NCBI GenBank assembly: GCA_000435075.1
Contig: FR890624.1
Span: 1 to 23,836 of the forward strand
Origin: Bacteroides sp. CAG:770
GTDB taxonomy: Bacteria; Bacteroidota; Bacteroidia; Bacteroidales; UBA932
DNA: 23,836 nucleotides
Reading direction: 5' to 3'
Numbering within the stretch: the first letter of the stretch is position 1; every line of letters begins with the position of its first letter. A model generated the notes under the pieces. That model saw only the letters and a program-made list of their open reading frames with translations, had not been told where the DNA came from and ran no database searches. Made by a program: the position numbers and the translations under genes. Positions 14,806 through 23,243 of the stretch are shown here, in pieces.

Positions 14806-14821
14806 CACTGATTTTGCAGTG
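14806..14821. promoter_or_regulatory. candidate LysR operator between lysR and the M16 peptidase gene
   Basis: CACTG (14806-14810) and CAGTG (14817-14821) form an inverted repeat with a 6-base spacer, inside TTG...CAA ends. It lies in the 148-bp divergent spacer, upstream of the peptidase promoter, where LysR-type proteins usually bind. Confidence 0.4.
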
Positions 14822-14846
14822 ACAATTTGTTATTGTGATATTGTGA

Positions 14847-14854
14847 AATATTTG
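14847..14854 (+). promoter_or_regulatory. candidate -7 box of the M16 peptidase gene
   Basis: AATATTTG differs from TAnnTTTG at one of its six fixed positions. A TTTG lies 17 bases upstream (14826-14829), slightly closer than usual. The box is 17 bases before the ATG, so the leader would be very short. Confidence 0.35.
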
Positions 14855-14871
14855 ATAAACTATTTTAGTAT

Positions 14872-17694
14872 ATGAAAAAATTGGTTCTTTTATTTGCGGC
14901 TCTGTGTTCTGCGTTCGCGTTCTCTGCGAATGCCCAGAATCAGGTGCTGCCGAATGATCCTGCCGTAAGGAAAGGACAACTCGAAAACGGACTGACCTAC
15001 TACATCATGAAGAACGGTCAGCCTGCAAATCGTGCCGAGTTCTATCTTGCGACTAATGTTGGTGCTATCCAGGAGACCCCTGACCAGGACGGTCTGGCAC
15101 ATTTCCTCGAGCACATGTGCTTCAACGGTACCAAGAATTTCCCTGGAAAGGGTATTCTCGACTGGCTCCAGAGCATCGGTGCGTCATTCGGCGGCAATGT
15201 CAATGCGCAGACCGGAGTTGAGCAGACGACTTATATGCTCAATAACATTCCTCTCATCCGTCCTACAGTTGTGGACTCTTGTATCCTCATCATGCATGAC
15301 TACTCTCATTTCGTGACTTGCGACCCTAAGGAAATCGATGCCGAAAGGGGAGTCATCATCGAGGAAAGACGTTCCAGAAGAGATGCCAACTGGAGAATGT
15401 ATGAGAAGTCAAAACCTTACATCTATGGCGATTCCAAGTATGCTTCGTGCTCTCTTATCGGAAGTCAGGAAAACCTCGAGACTTTCAAGCCTGAGAGCCT
15501 AACAAACTTCTATCACACATGGTATCGTCCTGACCTCCAGGCTCTTATCGTTGTAGGTGACATTGACCCTGATTACGTTGAGGCTAAGATTAAGGAGATT
15601 TTCTCTGATATCCCTGCACCGACCGACCCTAAATCTAAGGATGTCATCATGATTCCTGGAAACCAGGCGCCTGTCATCGGTATCGTATCCGACCCTGAGG
15701 CTGTCAATTCTACCTTTGAGGTATATTGGAAGAACGAGGCGATGCCTGAGGAGTTCAACAATACCGTTCTCGGAAAGATTTCCGACATTCTCAAGTCATT
15801 GATTTCAAGCATCATGGACGAGCGCTTCTCAGATATTTCAGCAAAGGCTGACGCTCCGTTCATCCATGCCGGTTTCGGTATCGGCAACCTTTGTGAGACA
15901 ATGGAAGTTTCCATGGGAAATATCGCTGCCCATGAGAATGACCCTGTAGGTGCTTTCAAGGCATTCTATACCGAGATTAAGAAGATGGAGAAATATGGTT
16001 TCTCAAGCGACGAGATTTCAAGAGCGAAGGAGGACCTCCTCTCATACTACGAAAGCGCTGCCAAGAAGGCCAGCACAAGACAGAACTCCGAGCTTGTTCA
16101 GCCACTCATCGACAACTTCTTCGACAACTACGCTTACATGGAGCCTGAGCAGGAGTATGAGCTCACCAAGCAGCTTATGTCAATGCTTCCGGACCAGGCT
16201 ATCAACCAGACTGTTGCGCAGATTATCCCTGACAGCAATATGGTAGTCGTATTCAAGGGCCCAGAGAAGGAAGGCTATACTCTTCCTACAGCCGAAGACA
16301 TCAGGAAGGCTATTGATGAAGTCAATGGCGCTGAAATCAAACCTAATGAGAGCGAGGTTGTCGCAACAGAGTTCCTCGATCCTTCCAAGCTTAAGGGAAG
16401 CGCAGTGAAGACTACTGCTGACGGTCTTTACGGAAGCAAGATTCTCACTCTCAAGAACGGCATGAAGGTTATCCTTCGTCCGTCAGATGACGAGAAAGAC
16501 CATATCGCATTCCAGCTTTACAAGAACGGCGGTTTCTCAATGGTTCCTACAGAGGATCTCGACAGCTTCGACAGCAATGTATGGGGAGCATTCCAGAGCT
16601 TCTGCGGTATCTCCAAGTTCAGCGGCACTACCGTCGGCAAGATGCTTTCAGGCAAGAATGTCTCTGTTTCTCCTTTCATCAATGCTCTCCGCCACGGCGT
16701 GAACGGAAACTGCACTCCTAAGGATCTCGAGACTGCTCTTCAGCTTACTTACCTCTATTTCGCTGACCCTCGTTTTGACCAGTCTGAATATGACCAGGGC
16801 ATCAAACAGCTCAAGGCTATCCTTCCTAACTACATCCTCCGTCCTGACTACAAGTTCTCACAGGTAATCAATGAGGTTCTCTATGGTGACAACCCTAGAC
16901 ACAAATTCCTTTCAGAGGCTGTTGTGGACAATGCAAGCCTCGCTACTATCGAGAAGAACTACAGGATGCTGTTCAATGATGCTGCGGGTGCTACCATGAT
17001 TATCTGCGGTGACTTTGACATTGACACCGTTACTCCTCTCGTTGAGAAGTATCTCGGTTCCATCAAGAAGGGCAAGAAGCCGTTCACCGCGAAGTATGAA
17101 GACCCTGAGATTGTTCCGGGAAAGGTTACCGAAGACTTCAAGATGGATATGCAGACCCCTAAGGTTACCGTAATCGAGGTGTTCCAGACAAAACTTCCTG
17201 AGTTTAAGGTCATTGACAAGGTTGCTCTTTCTGCTGCAACTTATATCCTCGACATGAGATACACCAAGTCTCTCCGTGAGGATGAGGGCGGCACCTATGG
17301 CGCATCTGCTTACGGCTCAGTTACAAGTGAACCTAAGCCGGAGGCTCTTATCCAGGTTTATTTCGATACCAAGCCGGTTGCTGCCGACAAGCTCATAAGC
17401 CTCAGCCTTGAAGGTCTCAATGCCCTCGCTGCCGAAGGTCCTACTGCAGATGAATTCGATATGGCTATGAAGAATCTTCACAAGAATCTTCCTGAGTCAC
17501 GTATTACCAACGGCTGGTGGATGAATTCACTCAAGTTCATGGATCTCCACTCCGTTGACTTCGACAAGGAGTACGAGAGCGCGCTTGAGAATCTCAAACC
17601 TGCTGACGTTCAGAATATTCTGAAGACAATTCTTGCCTCAGGTACTGTCAAGACAGTAATCATGCGTCCTGGCGTTACAGCAGAGGCTGAGTAA
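14872..17694 (+). CDS. exported M16-family zinc metallopeptidase (pitrilysin/insulinase type)
   Basis: A 940-residue protein with a signal peptide (MKKLVLLFAALCSAFAFSANA, cut before Q22). The inverted zinc site HFLEH is at 77-81, with the third ligand expected around E158 in AERGVIIEERRSRR. The chain has the length of a full two-half M16 enzyme (four domains): an active N-terminal half and an inactive C-terminal half that starts near 520 with GSKILTLKNGMKVILRP and ends with the substrate-binding RY-type motif (SLREDEGGTYGAS). Such enzymes degrade peptides in the periplasm. It stands alone with a strong terminator. It contains six copies of GTCAATG/CATTGAC in both orientations. The target peptides are unknown. 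Confidence 0.93.
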   Translation: MKKLVLLFAALCSAFAFSANAQNQVLPNDPAVRKGQLENGLTYYIMKNGQPANRAEFYLATNVGAIQETPDQDGLAHFLEHMCFNGTKNFPGKGILDWLQSIGASFGGNVNAQTGVEQTTYMLNNIPLIRPTVVDSCILIMHDYSHFVTCDPKEIDAERGVIIEERRSRRDANWRMYEKSKPYIYGDSKYASCSLIGSQENLETFKPESLTNFYHTWYRPDLQALIVVGDIDPDYVEAKIKEIFSDIPAPTDPKSKDVIMIPGNQAPVIGIVSDPEAVNSTFEVYWKNEAMPEEFNNTVLGKISDILKSLISSIMDERFSDISAKADAPFIHAGFGIGNLCETMEVSMGNIAAHENDPVGAFKAFYTEIKKMEKYGFSSDEISRAKEDLLSYYESAAKKASTRQNSELVQPLIDNFFDNYAYMEPEQEYELTKQLMSMLPDQAINQTVAQIIPDSNMVVVFKGPEKEGYTLPTAEDIRKAIDEVNGAEIKPNESEVVATEFLDPSKLKGSAVKTTADGLYGSKILTLKNGMKVILRPSDDEKDHIAFQLYKNGGFSMVPTEDLDSFDSNVWGAFQSFCGISKFSGTTVGKMLSGKNVSVSPFINALRHGVNGNCTPKDLETALQLTYLYFADPRFDQSEYDQGIKQLKAILPNYILRPDYKFSQVINEVLYGDNPRHKFLSEAVVDNASLATIEKNYRMLFNDAAGATMIICGDFDIDTVTPLVEKYLGSIKKGKKPFTAKYEDPEIVPGKVTEDFKMDMQTPKVTVIEVFQTKLPEFKVIDKVALSAATYILDMRYTKSLREDEGGTYGASAYGSVTSEPKPEALIQVYFDTKPVAADKLISLSLEGLNALAAEGPTADEFDMAMKNLHKNLPESRITNGWWMNSLKFMDLHSVDFDKEYESALENLKPADVQNILKTILASGTVKTVIMRPGVTAEAE

Positions 17695-17710
17695 TCATCT
17701 GACAAACATA

Positions 17711-17778
17711 AAGTTCCCTTCGCGGAACTTGAACATACAATTAAGGCCGGCCATCGATTTTGATGGTCGGCCTTTTTT
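17711..17778 (+). terminator. terminator of the M16 peptidase gene
   Basis: The strong stem is AAGGCCGGCCATC (17743-17755) with GATGGTCGGCCTT (17762-17774), one mismatch, followed by TTTT. A smaller hairpin, AAGTTCC-CTTCGC-GGAACTT (17711-17730), precedes it. A CATTGAC copy follows at 17781. Confidence 0.88.
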
Positions 17779-17794
17779 GGCATTGACAGAAATC

Positions 17795-19180
17795 TTATTC
17801 TGTTACAACCTGAACTTTAGGATTGTTTGCAAACAACTTCTTGACGAGTTCGAATTCGGCACCCGGATCGGTGATTACCTTCTCGAGAGCGGTGTTTCCG
17901 TCAACGATGAGATACTCGCTGTTCCATTCGTCATAGAATTCGTTCTTGATATTCAGAGTCTTCATCTTGCTCATATTCTCGAGCTCGAGCGCAACGAGTT
18001 TCGCGTTTGTGCTCAGATTGACTTCTGTAAGCGGGTTGTTGGATGCCCTGAACTCTCTTAGCGCAACATTTGCAGACAAATCAATGCTTGAAATCTGATT
18101 GTCGAACACGAACAGCCACATGAGTAACGGCAGATTCGATACTTCAATGCTGGTGAGCTTGTTGTCATAAACGTTCAGTCTCATGAGCATGTTGAGGTTG
18201 TTCAGTTTGATGGATGTGAGCTTGTTGCTGTTCAGGTGAAGCTCTCTCAATGAAGGACAGTCTGAAATCTCAAAGCTTGTGAGATTGCCTTCTACCGCAT
18301 CAAGTCTGGTGAGGCTAGGCAGGTTCGAAGCCTTGAGCTCGGTAAGGTTTGAACATTTGTTGATAAGGGCCTGATCCAATGACTGGAGCGGAGTGAGGTC
18401 AACCTTGCTGACTTTTGTCCTCTGGAGGTAGAGGCTCTCGAGTTTCGGAGTCTTTGACAGGTCAATCTCAGAGATGTTTGTGCCGTAGAGTCTGAGGTCT
18501 GTAAGTTCGCCGAGTTTATCGAGATTGATGGAAGAAATCGGGTTCTCGCCGAGGATGAGGACTTTCAATGTCGAGATGCCTTCGATAGGCTTGATGTCGC
18601 TTACGCTGTTGAATTTCAGGCTTAATGTTTCCAATGATGTGAAGTACTCCAGTCCTGTGATGTCAGTTACGCAATCGACTGTGCTCTCCGGTTTCTCGGC
18701 GAATCCGAGATTGAGTTCCTTCACTACAGAGGCTTCTTCGAATGTGATCTTGCCGTCTCCGTCTGCGTCAATCTTAGGCTCTGTCATTTCCAGGAGTCTT
18801 CTTGCGAGCACCATGTCAGCAAAGTGGATAGTGTTGTCCAATGTCGTCACGGTCACTGTCGCATATTCTGAGTTCGTGAATGAACCGGTTCCGAGTGCCT
18901 GGACTGAAACTGTATATGTGCTGGCCATGCTGAGTCCTGTAACCTCTACGTTTTCAGGTTTTCCGCTGTTGCCGCTAGTTACTGTGGACTGGTTCGCAGC
19001 TTTCACCTCATAGGTGTATCCTGTTGCGTCAGGAATTGCTGTCCATGTGAATGAGAAACTTGTAGTTGACAAGTTGGAGACTTCGATTTTCGGAGTCTGG
19101 AGTGTCTCGGATTTTTTCGAACATCCGGAGATAGTGATGGCTGCCGCTGCGGCCAAAGCCAAGAAAAGTTTTGTTTTCAT
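17795..19180 (-). CDS. leucine-rich-repeat lipoprotein with fibronectin III and EF-hand-like segments
   Basis: This 461-residue protein has a lipoprotein signal (ITISGC, lipidated Cys20) and no retention charge that I can judge; it is probably at the cell surface or in the periplasm. Residues about 30-112 look like a fibronectin type III domain (FSFTWTAIPDATGYTYEVKA, then TYTVSVQALG). DADGDGKITFEE at 138-149 is an EF-hand or dockerin-like calcium loop. From about 173 to 440, leucine-rich repeats with a period of about 21-22 residues follow (LETLSLKFNSVSDIKPIEGI, LTDLRLYGTNISEIDLS, and similar). Such proteins bind other proteins or glycans; no catalytic site is seen. It is alone, convergent with the peptidase gene, and has no GTCAATG despite its 1.4 kb length. 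Confidence 0.85.
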   Translation of the reverse strand: MKTKLFLALAAAAAITISGCSKKSETLQTPKIEVSNLSTTSFSFTWTAIPDATGYTYEVKAANQSTVTSGNSGKPENVEVTGLSMASTYTVSVQALGTGSFTNSEYATVTVTTLDNTIHFADMVLARRLLEMTEPKIDADGDGKITFEEASVVKELNLGFAEKPESTVDCVTDITGLEYFTSLETLSLKFNSVSDIKPIEGISTLKVLILGENPISSINLDKLGELTDLRLYGTNISEIDLSKTPKLESLYLQRTKVSKVDLTPLQSLDQALINKCSNLTELKASNLPSLTRLDAVEGNLTSFEISDCPSLRELHLNSNKLTSIKLNNLNMLMRLNVYDNKLTSIEVSNLPLLMWLFVFDNQISSIDLSANVALREFRASNNPLTEVNLSTNAKLVALELENMSKMKTLNIKNEFYDEWNSEYLIVDGNTALEKVITDPGAEFELVKKLFANNPKVQVVTE

Positions 19181-19399
19181 TTACTTATGATTTGTTATGA
19201 TATGTATTCCTGGGAGTCAGGTTCATGTAACCGACAATAGAACTTGTCGCTTATGTTTCAGGTAATTCAGGTGATATGTATGTCTGATTGTATTGCCTTT
19301 AAATTATAAATTTGAGTTGTTCAAAACTGTCAGGGCGATAAGATATGTATTTTTTCTTGTTCTGCAACAACCAGGGGTAATTTTTTTTGAAAAATATCG

Positions 19400-19407
19400 T
19401 ACCTTTG
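19400..19407 (+). promoter_or_regulatory. candidate -7 box for the unknown gene at 19478
   Basis: TACCTTTG matches TAnnTTTG exactly. A TTTG lies only 10 bases upstream, so the -33 box is not in place. A second exact box, TAAATTTG, lies at 19307-19314. The rest of 19181-19477 holds no gene that I can see. Confidence 0.4.
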
Positions 19408-19477
19408 CTGTTCTCTGCATGGCTGTTATTCTGCTATGAGGTTTTGCCGGAATTGTGATTTTAAAAATTTGATTCAG

Positions 19478-20074
19478 ATGGATAATGCTTACGACATAGA
19501 GACTTACATTGACAAACTTGAGGGTGAACTTGTGCGCATCTGCCGCGAAAGCGGTTTCAAGGTGACTTCCGCTCCTGTCGAGGGTATTGTCAATGGTAGT
19601 GTGCAGACTGCTCCGTCAATGCTGTTGTCGAGTCCTGACATTGATGAGCATTGGCAGAAACTGGGCGGTGACTATGTTGCTGACGCAATGCCGCAAATCG
19701 CTGATTATCCTACAGTTGCCGTTGCCTGGGCCTCCTATCTGGGCATGGCGGTCGCCTGCGGCTGGGATTCCGACTGGTCAATGTGTTCGAACATGCCTTA
19801 CTCAGTGTATTACGGAAGTCAGGGTTTCGATGACATGGATGATCATATCATGAGCGATATCATTGGCATTGACCTGAATTCTCCAGAAGCGGAATCTCTG
19901 CGTAATCTTTTCCGCCGTTGTGCCGATGCGACGATTTCCCTTATTCGTCACGAAAACATTGAGCCACAGAGTATTGCCGCATATCAGGTCTTCGTTGCAT
20001 CCTGCCACGAGATGTACCGCATCGGCGCCGCCGTCGAACTGGCCCGCCTCGGCTACAAGTTCGAGAAACTCTGA
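19478..20074 (+). CDS. conserved Bacteroidales protein of unknown function
   Basis: A 198-residue soluble protein beginning MDNAYDIETYIDKLEGELVRICRESG. The frame is open to an ATG at 19436 that would add 14 unconvincing residues (MRFCRNCDFKNLIQ), so the start is uncertain. I see no signal peptide or membrane helix. Recognisable stretches are PDIDEHWQKLGGDYVADAMP, YPTVAVAWASYLGMAVACGWDSDW and a C-terminal helical part with SCHEMYRIGAAVELARLGYKFEKL. From memory similar proteins of about 200 residues occur across Bacteroidales without a known role. The gene has five GTCAATG/CATTGAC copies in 600 bases, the densest in the window. Confidence 0.75.
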   Translation: MDNAYDIETYIDKLEGELVRICRESGFKVTSAPVEGIVNGSVQTAPSMLLSSPDIDEHWQKLGGDYVADAMPQIADYPTVAVAWASYLGMAVACGWDSDWSMCSNMPYSVYYGSQGFDDMDDHIMSDIIGIDLNSPEAESLRNLFRRCADATISLIRHENIEPQSIAAYQVFVASCHEMYRIGAAVELARLGYKFEKL

Positions 20075-20085
20075 AGGCGGGGAAA

Positions 20086-20106
20086 GCCGGTGCAAGCACG
20101 GACGGC
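20086..20106. terminator. weak hairpin between convergent genes
   Basis: GCCG-GTGC (20086-20093) can pair with GCAC...CGGC (20096-20106) with a 3-base bulge. On the + strand it is followed by GTTTATAG. It lies in the 34-bp gap between the two facing stops, so it may serve both directions. Confidence 0.35.
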
Positions 20107-20108
20107 GT

Positions 20109-23100
20109 TTATAGCCCGAAATATCTTTCAAAGAAGGTTCGTATCTTTTCGATAACAGTTTTCTTTTTCTCCTTCCTGTTCCCGCCACCGAAACGTGACA
20201 TCGGCGGCAAAATCTTGTCAATGTCAGTGCCTGTGGTCCTGACCTGTCCGTCCCTGAAACTGCTCTCAATGAACTTTTCTGTCTCCTCTGGCTTGAGATG
20301 TTCACTTTCAATGATTTCCTGTAGTTCCTCGGCTTTGCGGCGCTGGACATACTCCCGCCAGCCCTGATCGACATCAGTATCAGCATTGACACTGCTTATG
20401 AAGTTTTCGATAAGTTCCTTCTTGCTCCTGAGCTGGAGACTGGAGCCGATAGCCTTCGAGATATTTACCAGAATTTCTTTGTCGGTGCAGTTGGAGTCGT
20501 GATATTTCTGGACCAGAAGAAGGATATAGTCAATGTTGATTTCGACTTGGCGGATAAGCTCGGTCTCGAAGATGAGGTCATCATTGATATTCTCCTTTTC
20601 TCCGGTTTTGCGGCGGCGCCACTTGTCCCGGAGATCCAGATAATGACTCTGGTAGTCCTGCATCTGCCTGTCTGAGAGCTCTTCACGTCCGTCGAACTGG
20701 TCGAATGTGGAGAGAATGTTTATGGATTTGAGGAGACTTCCGAACAGCATGACAAACCGCCTTTCTGCATCCTCGCCTATAATCGGCTGGTCTTCAGGGA
20801 ATTCGCTCTTGAGCTGTCCGACCAGTTCGCTGTATCCGTAGCAGTGCTTGCCGTCCTTGTTGTCATATCCGTTGTAATATGACCAGAAATCCTTGAGCAC
20901 TACGATACTGCTGGCATCTTTGTCTCCGAACAGCGCGATGGCGTCGTCTGTAGCCTGCTGCAAATCTCTGAAACAAACTATGTTGCCGAAGACCTTTACG
21001 GAATTCAGTATCCTGTTGGTTCTGGAAAAAGCTTGGATGAGACCGTGTTGTTTCAGATTCTTGTCCACAAACAGGGTGTTGAGAGTGGTCGCGTCGAATC
21101 CCGTGAGGAACATGTTGACCACTATCAGCAAATCTACCTGTTTGTTCTTCATCCTCAGTGACAAGTCCTTATAATAGTTCTGGAACTTGTCTCCGGACGT
21201 GTCGTAATTGGTGGAGAACATCTGGTTGTAATCCTTGATCGCTCCCTCCAGAAAGTCTCTTGACTGCTGATCCAGTTGCGTAGTGCTCTCTGGATTCTCC
21301 TCTGCCAAGATACCGTCAATGTCCTCCTCATTGGCACTGTAACTGTATATCGTGGCAATCTTAATTCTCTGGGCCTCAGGTAAATCTGCCTGCTGCCTTT
21401 TGAATTCGTTGTAATATGCCTTGGCCATCGGAATGGAAGCTACGGCGAACATTGCATTGAACCCGTTCAGCTTCTGTTCTGTCTTGTGCTCCTTGAGCGA
21501 AATTCCTTTCTTCGCACTCGCGACCTTGTGGATGTCGTCGAGAACCCTGAAAGAATAGTAGGAGCTTCGCATTGTCTTCTGGTCGAAATGGTCAATGATA
21601 TATTTCACTATCTGCGACACTCTCTCCGGCGAGGCCATTGCCTTTTCCCTGTCAATGGCAGAAATCTGTTCGTCAGCGATACCTGTCTTCTCCTTCATGG
21701 TATTGACATAATCGATTCGGAAAGGGAGTACATTGCCGTCATTGATGGCATCAACGATGGTGTATGTGTGGAGTTTGTCTCCGAAGGCCTGTTGCGTGGT
21801 TTTTAGCCTCATGTCTCCACCGGTTCCGGCATTCTGTGCGAAAATAGGCGTGCCCGTGAAACCGAACATGTGATATTTCTTGAAGTTCTTCGTGATGGCA
21901 GTATGCATCTCTCCGAAGTTGCTTCTGTGACATTCATCGAAGATAATTACCACGCGCTGCTGGAATACGGGGTGGTTCTTGTTCTTCTGGATGAAGATGG
22001 AAAGCTTTTGTATGGTCGTGACGATGATACGGTAATCATGATGTCCGCCGTTCTTGTCCTTGTTCTCCAGTTGTCTCTGCAATACGGCAGTCGAGGAGTT
22101 GCCGTTGGCCGCGCCCTCCTCGAAACGGTTATATTCCTTCATCGTCTGATAGTCCAGATCTTTTCTGTCGACGACGAAGAGGACTTTGTCAATGTAAGGG
22201 AGCCTGGATGCCAGCTGTGCTGTCTTGAATGAGGTCAATGTCTTTCCGGAACCTGTCGTGTGCCAGATATATCCGCCTCCGTCGGTTTTTCCGTAAAGTT
22301 TGTAGTTGTTTGCAACATTGATTTTCTGGAGTATCCGTTCCGTGGCGGCAATCTGGTACGGACGCATCACCATTAGCATTCTCTCGCTGGTGAATACGCA
22401 ATACTTGGTGAGGATGTTCAGCAGGGTATGCTTGGAGAAGAATGTCTTGGTGAAATCCACCAGGTCGTTGATTACCTTGTTGTTGCTGTCTGCCCAGAAG
22501 GATGAGAACTCGAATGAGTTGCTGGTTTTCTTCGATTTGTTACGGCCTCCTGTTTCCGCCTCCTTTATATGGTTGGCTCTGGTGGTGTTCGAGTAGTATT
22601 TGGTGTTGGTGCCGTTAGAGATGACGAATATCTGCACATACTCATACAGCCCGCAGCCTGCCCAGAAACTGTCGCGCTGGTATCTGTTTATCTGGTTGAA
22701 CGCTTCTCTCAGCTGGTTGCCTCTGCTTTTCAGTTCAATGTGGACGAGGGGGAGTCCGTTGACGAGGATGGTCACGTCGTACCTCGTGTCGTGGTTTCCG
22801 CCTTCTTCTACGTACTGGTTGATGACCTGAACGAAATTGTTGTGTATGTTGTTCTTGTCAATGAGGTAGATGTTCCGGCTTTCTCCTGTATCTCTTCTGA
22901 GGACCTGGATGTAATCTTCCTGTATTTTGGTAGTCTTTGCTACAATATCATCATTCTTGTTGGCGATGCAGGTGTTGAAGAACTGCTCCCACTCATTGTC
23001 CGTGAAGCTATATCCATTCAGTTTCTCCAGACGGGTGCGGAGATTGGATATGAGGTCTGCTTCCGGATGAATCGGCAGATACTCATAGCCTTGCTCTGTA

Positions 23101-23228
23101 AGAAGACGGATGAATTCCCTCTCCAGATCAGCCTCACTCTGGTATGCTTCGGACGTGCTCACCGCGTGCTCATATTCCGAGACCACGGTGTACTCCTGAC
23201 TTTCCGCTATGATATTGTACTGGGACAT
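20109..23228 (-). CDS. hsdR: type I restriction endonuclease subunit R
   Basis: A 1039-residue motor and nuclease subunit of a type I restriction-modification complex, which translocates DNA by ATP hydrolysis and cuts unmodified DNA. The N-terminal PD-(D/E)xK nuclease site is D151...E165-L-K167 (LVHIELKSRGNQ). Helicase motifs follow in order: TTGSGKT (324-330), DECHRS (motif II, from 431), GFTGTP (about 456-461), and QAFSRTNR (motif VI, about 740). The C-terminal helical part (from about 830) binds the complex. The length is normal and the frame intact. It follows hsdS by 15 bases. The methyltransferase gene hsdM is not in the window and should lie past the right edge. Nine GTCAATG/CATTGAC copies occur in it. 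Confidence 0.96.
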   Translation of the reverse strand: MSQYNIIAESQEYTVVSEYEHAVSTSEAYQSEADLEREFIRLLTEQGYEYLPIHPEADLISNLRTRLEKLNGYSFTDNEWEQFFNTCIANKNDDIVAKTTKIQEDYIQVLRRDTGESRNIYLIDKNNIHNNFVQVINQYVEEGGNHDTRYDVTILVNGLPLVHIELKSRGNQLREAFNQINRYQRDSFWAGCGLYEYVQIFVISNGTNTKYYSNTTRANHIKEAETGGRNKSKKTSNSFEFSSFWADSNNKVINDLVDFTKTFFSKHTLLNILTKYCVFTSERMLMVMRPYQIAATERILQKINVANNYKLYGKTDGGGYIWHTTGSGKTLTSFKTAQLASRLPYIDKVLFVVDRKDLDYQTMKEYNRFEEGAANGNSSTAVLQRQLENKDKNGGHHDYRIIVTTIQKLSIFIQKNKNHPVFQQRVVIIFDECHRSNFGEMHTAITKNFKKYHMFGFTGTPIFAQNAGTGGDMRLKTTQQAFGDKLHTYTIVDAINDGNVLPFRIDYVNTMKEKTGIADEQISAIDREKAMASPERVSQIVKYIIDHFDQKTMRSSYYSFRVLDDIHKVASAKKGISLKEHKTEQKLNGFNAMFAVASIPMAKAYYNEFKRQQADLPEAQRIKIATIYSYSANEEDIDGILAEENPESTTQLDQQSRDFLEGAIKDYNQMFSTNYDTSGDKFQNYYKDLSLRMKNKQVDLLIVVNMFLTGFDATTLNTLFVDKNLKQHGLIQAFSRTNRILNSVKVFGNIVCFRDLQQATDDAIALFGDKDASSIVVLKDFWSYYNGYDNKDGKHCYGYSELVGQLKSEFPEDQPIIGEDAERRFVMLFGSLLKSINILSTFDQFDGREELSDRQMQDYQSHYLDLRDKWRRRKTGEKENINDDLIFETELIRQVEINIDYILLLVQKYHDSNCTDKEILVNISKAIGSSLQLRSKKELIENFISSVNADTDVDQGWREYVQRRKAEELQEIIESEHLKPEETEKFIESSFRDGQVRTTGTDIDKILPPMSRFGGGNRKEKKKTVIEKIRTFFERYFGL

Positions 23229-23243
23229 GATATGTATGTTTGT

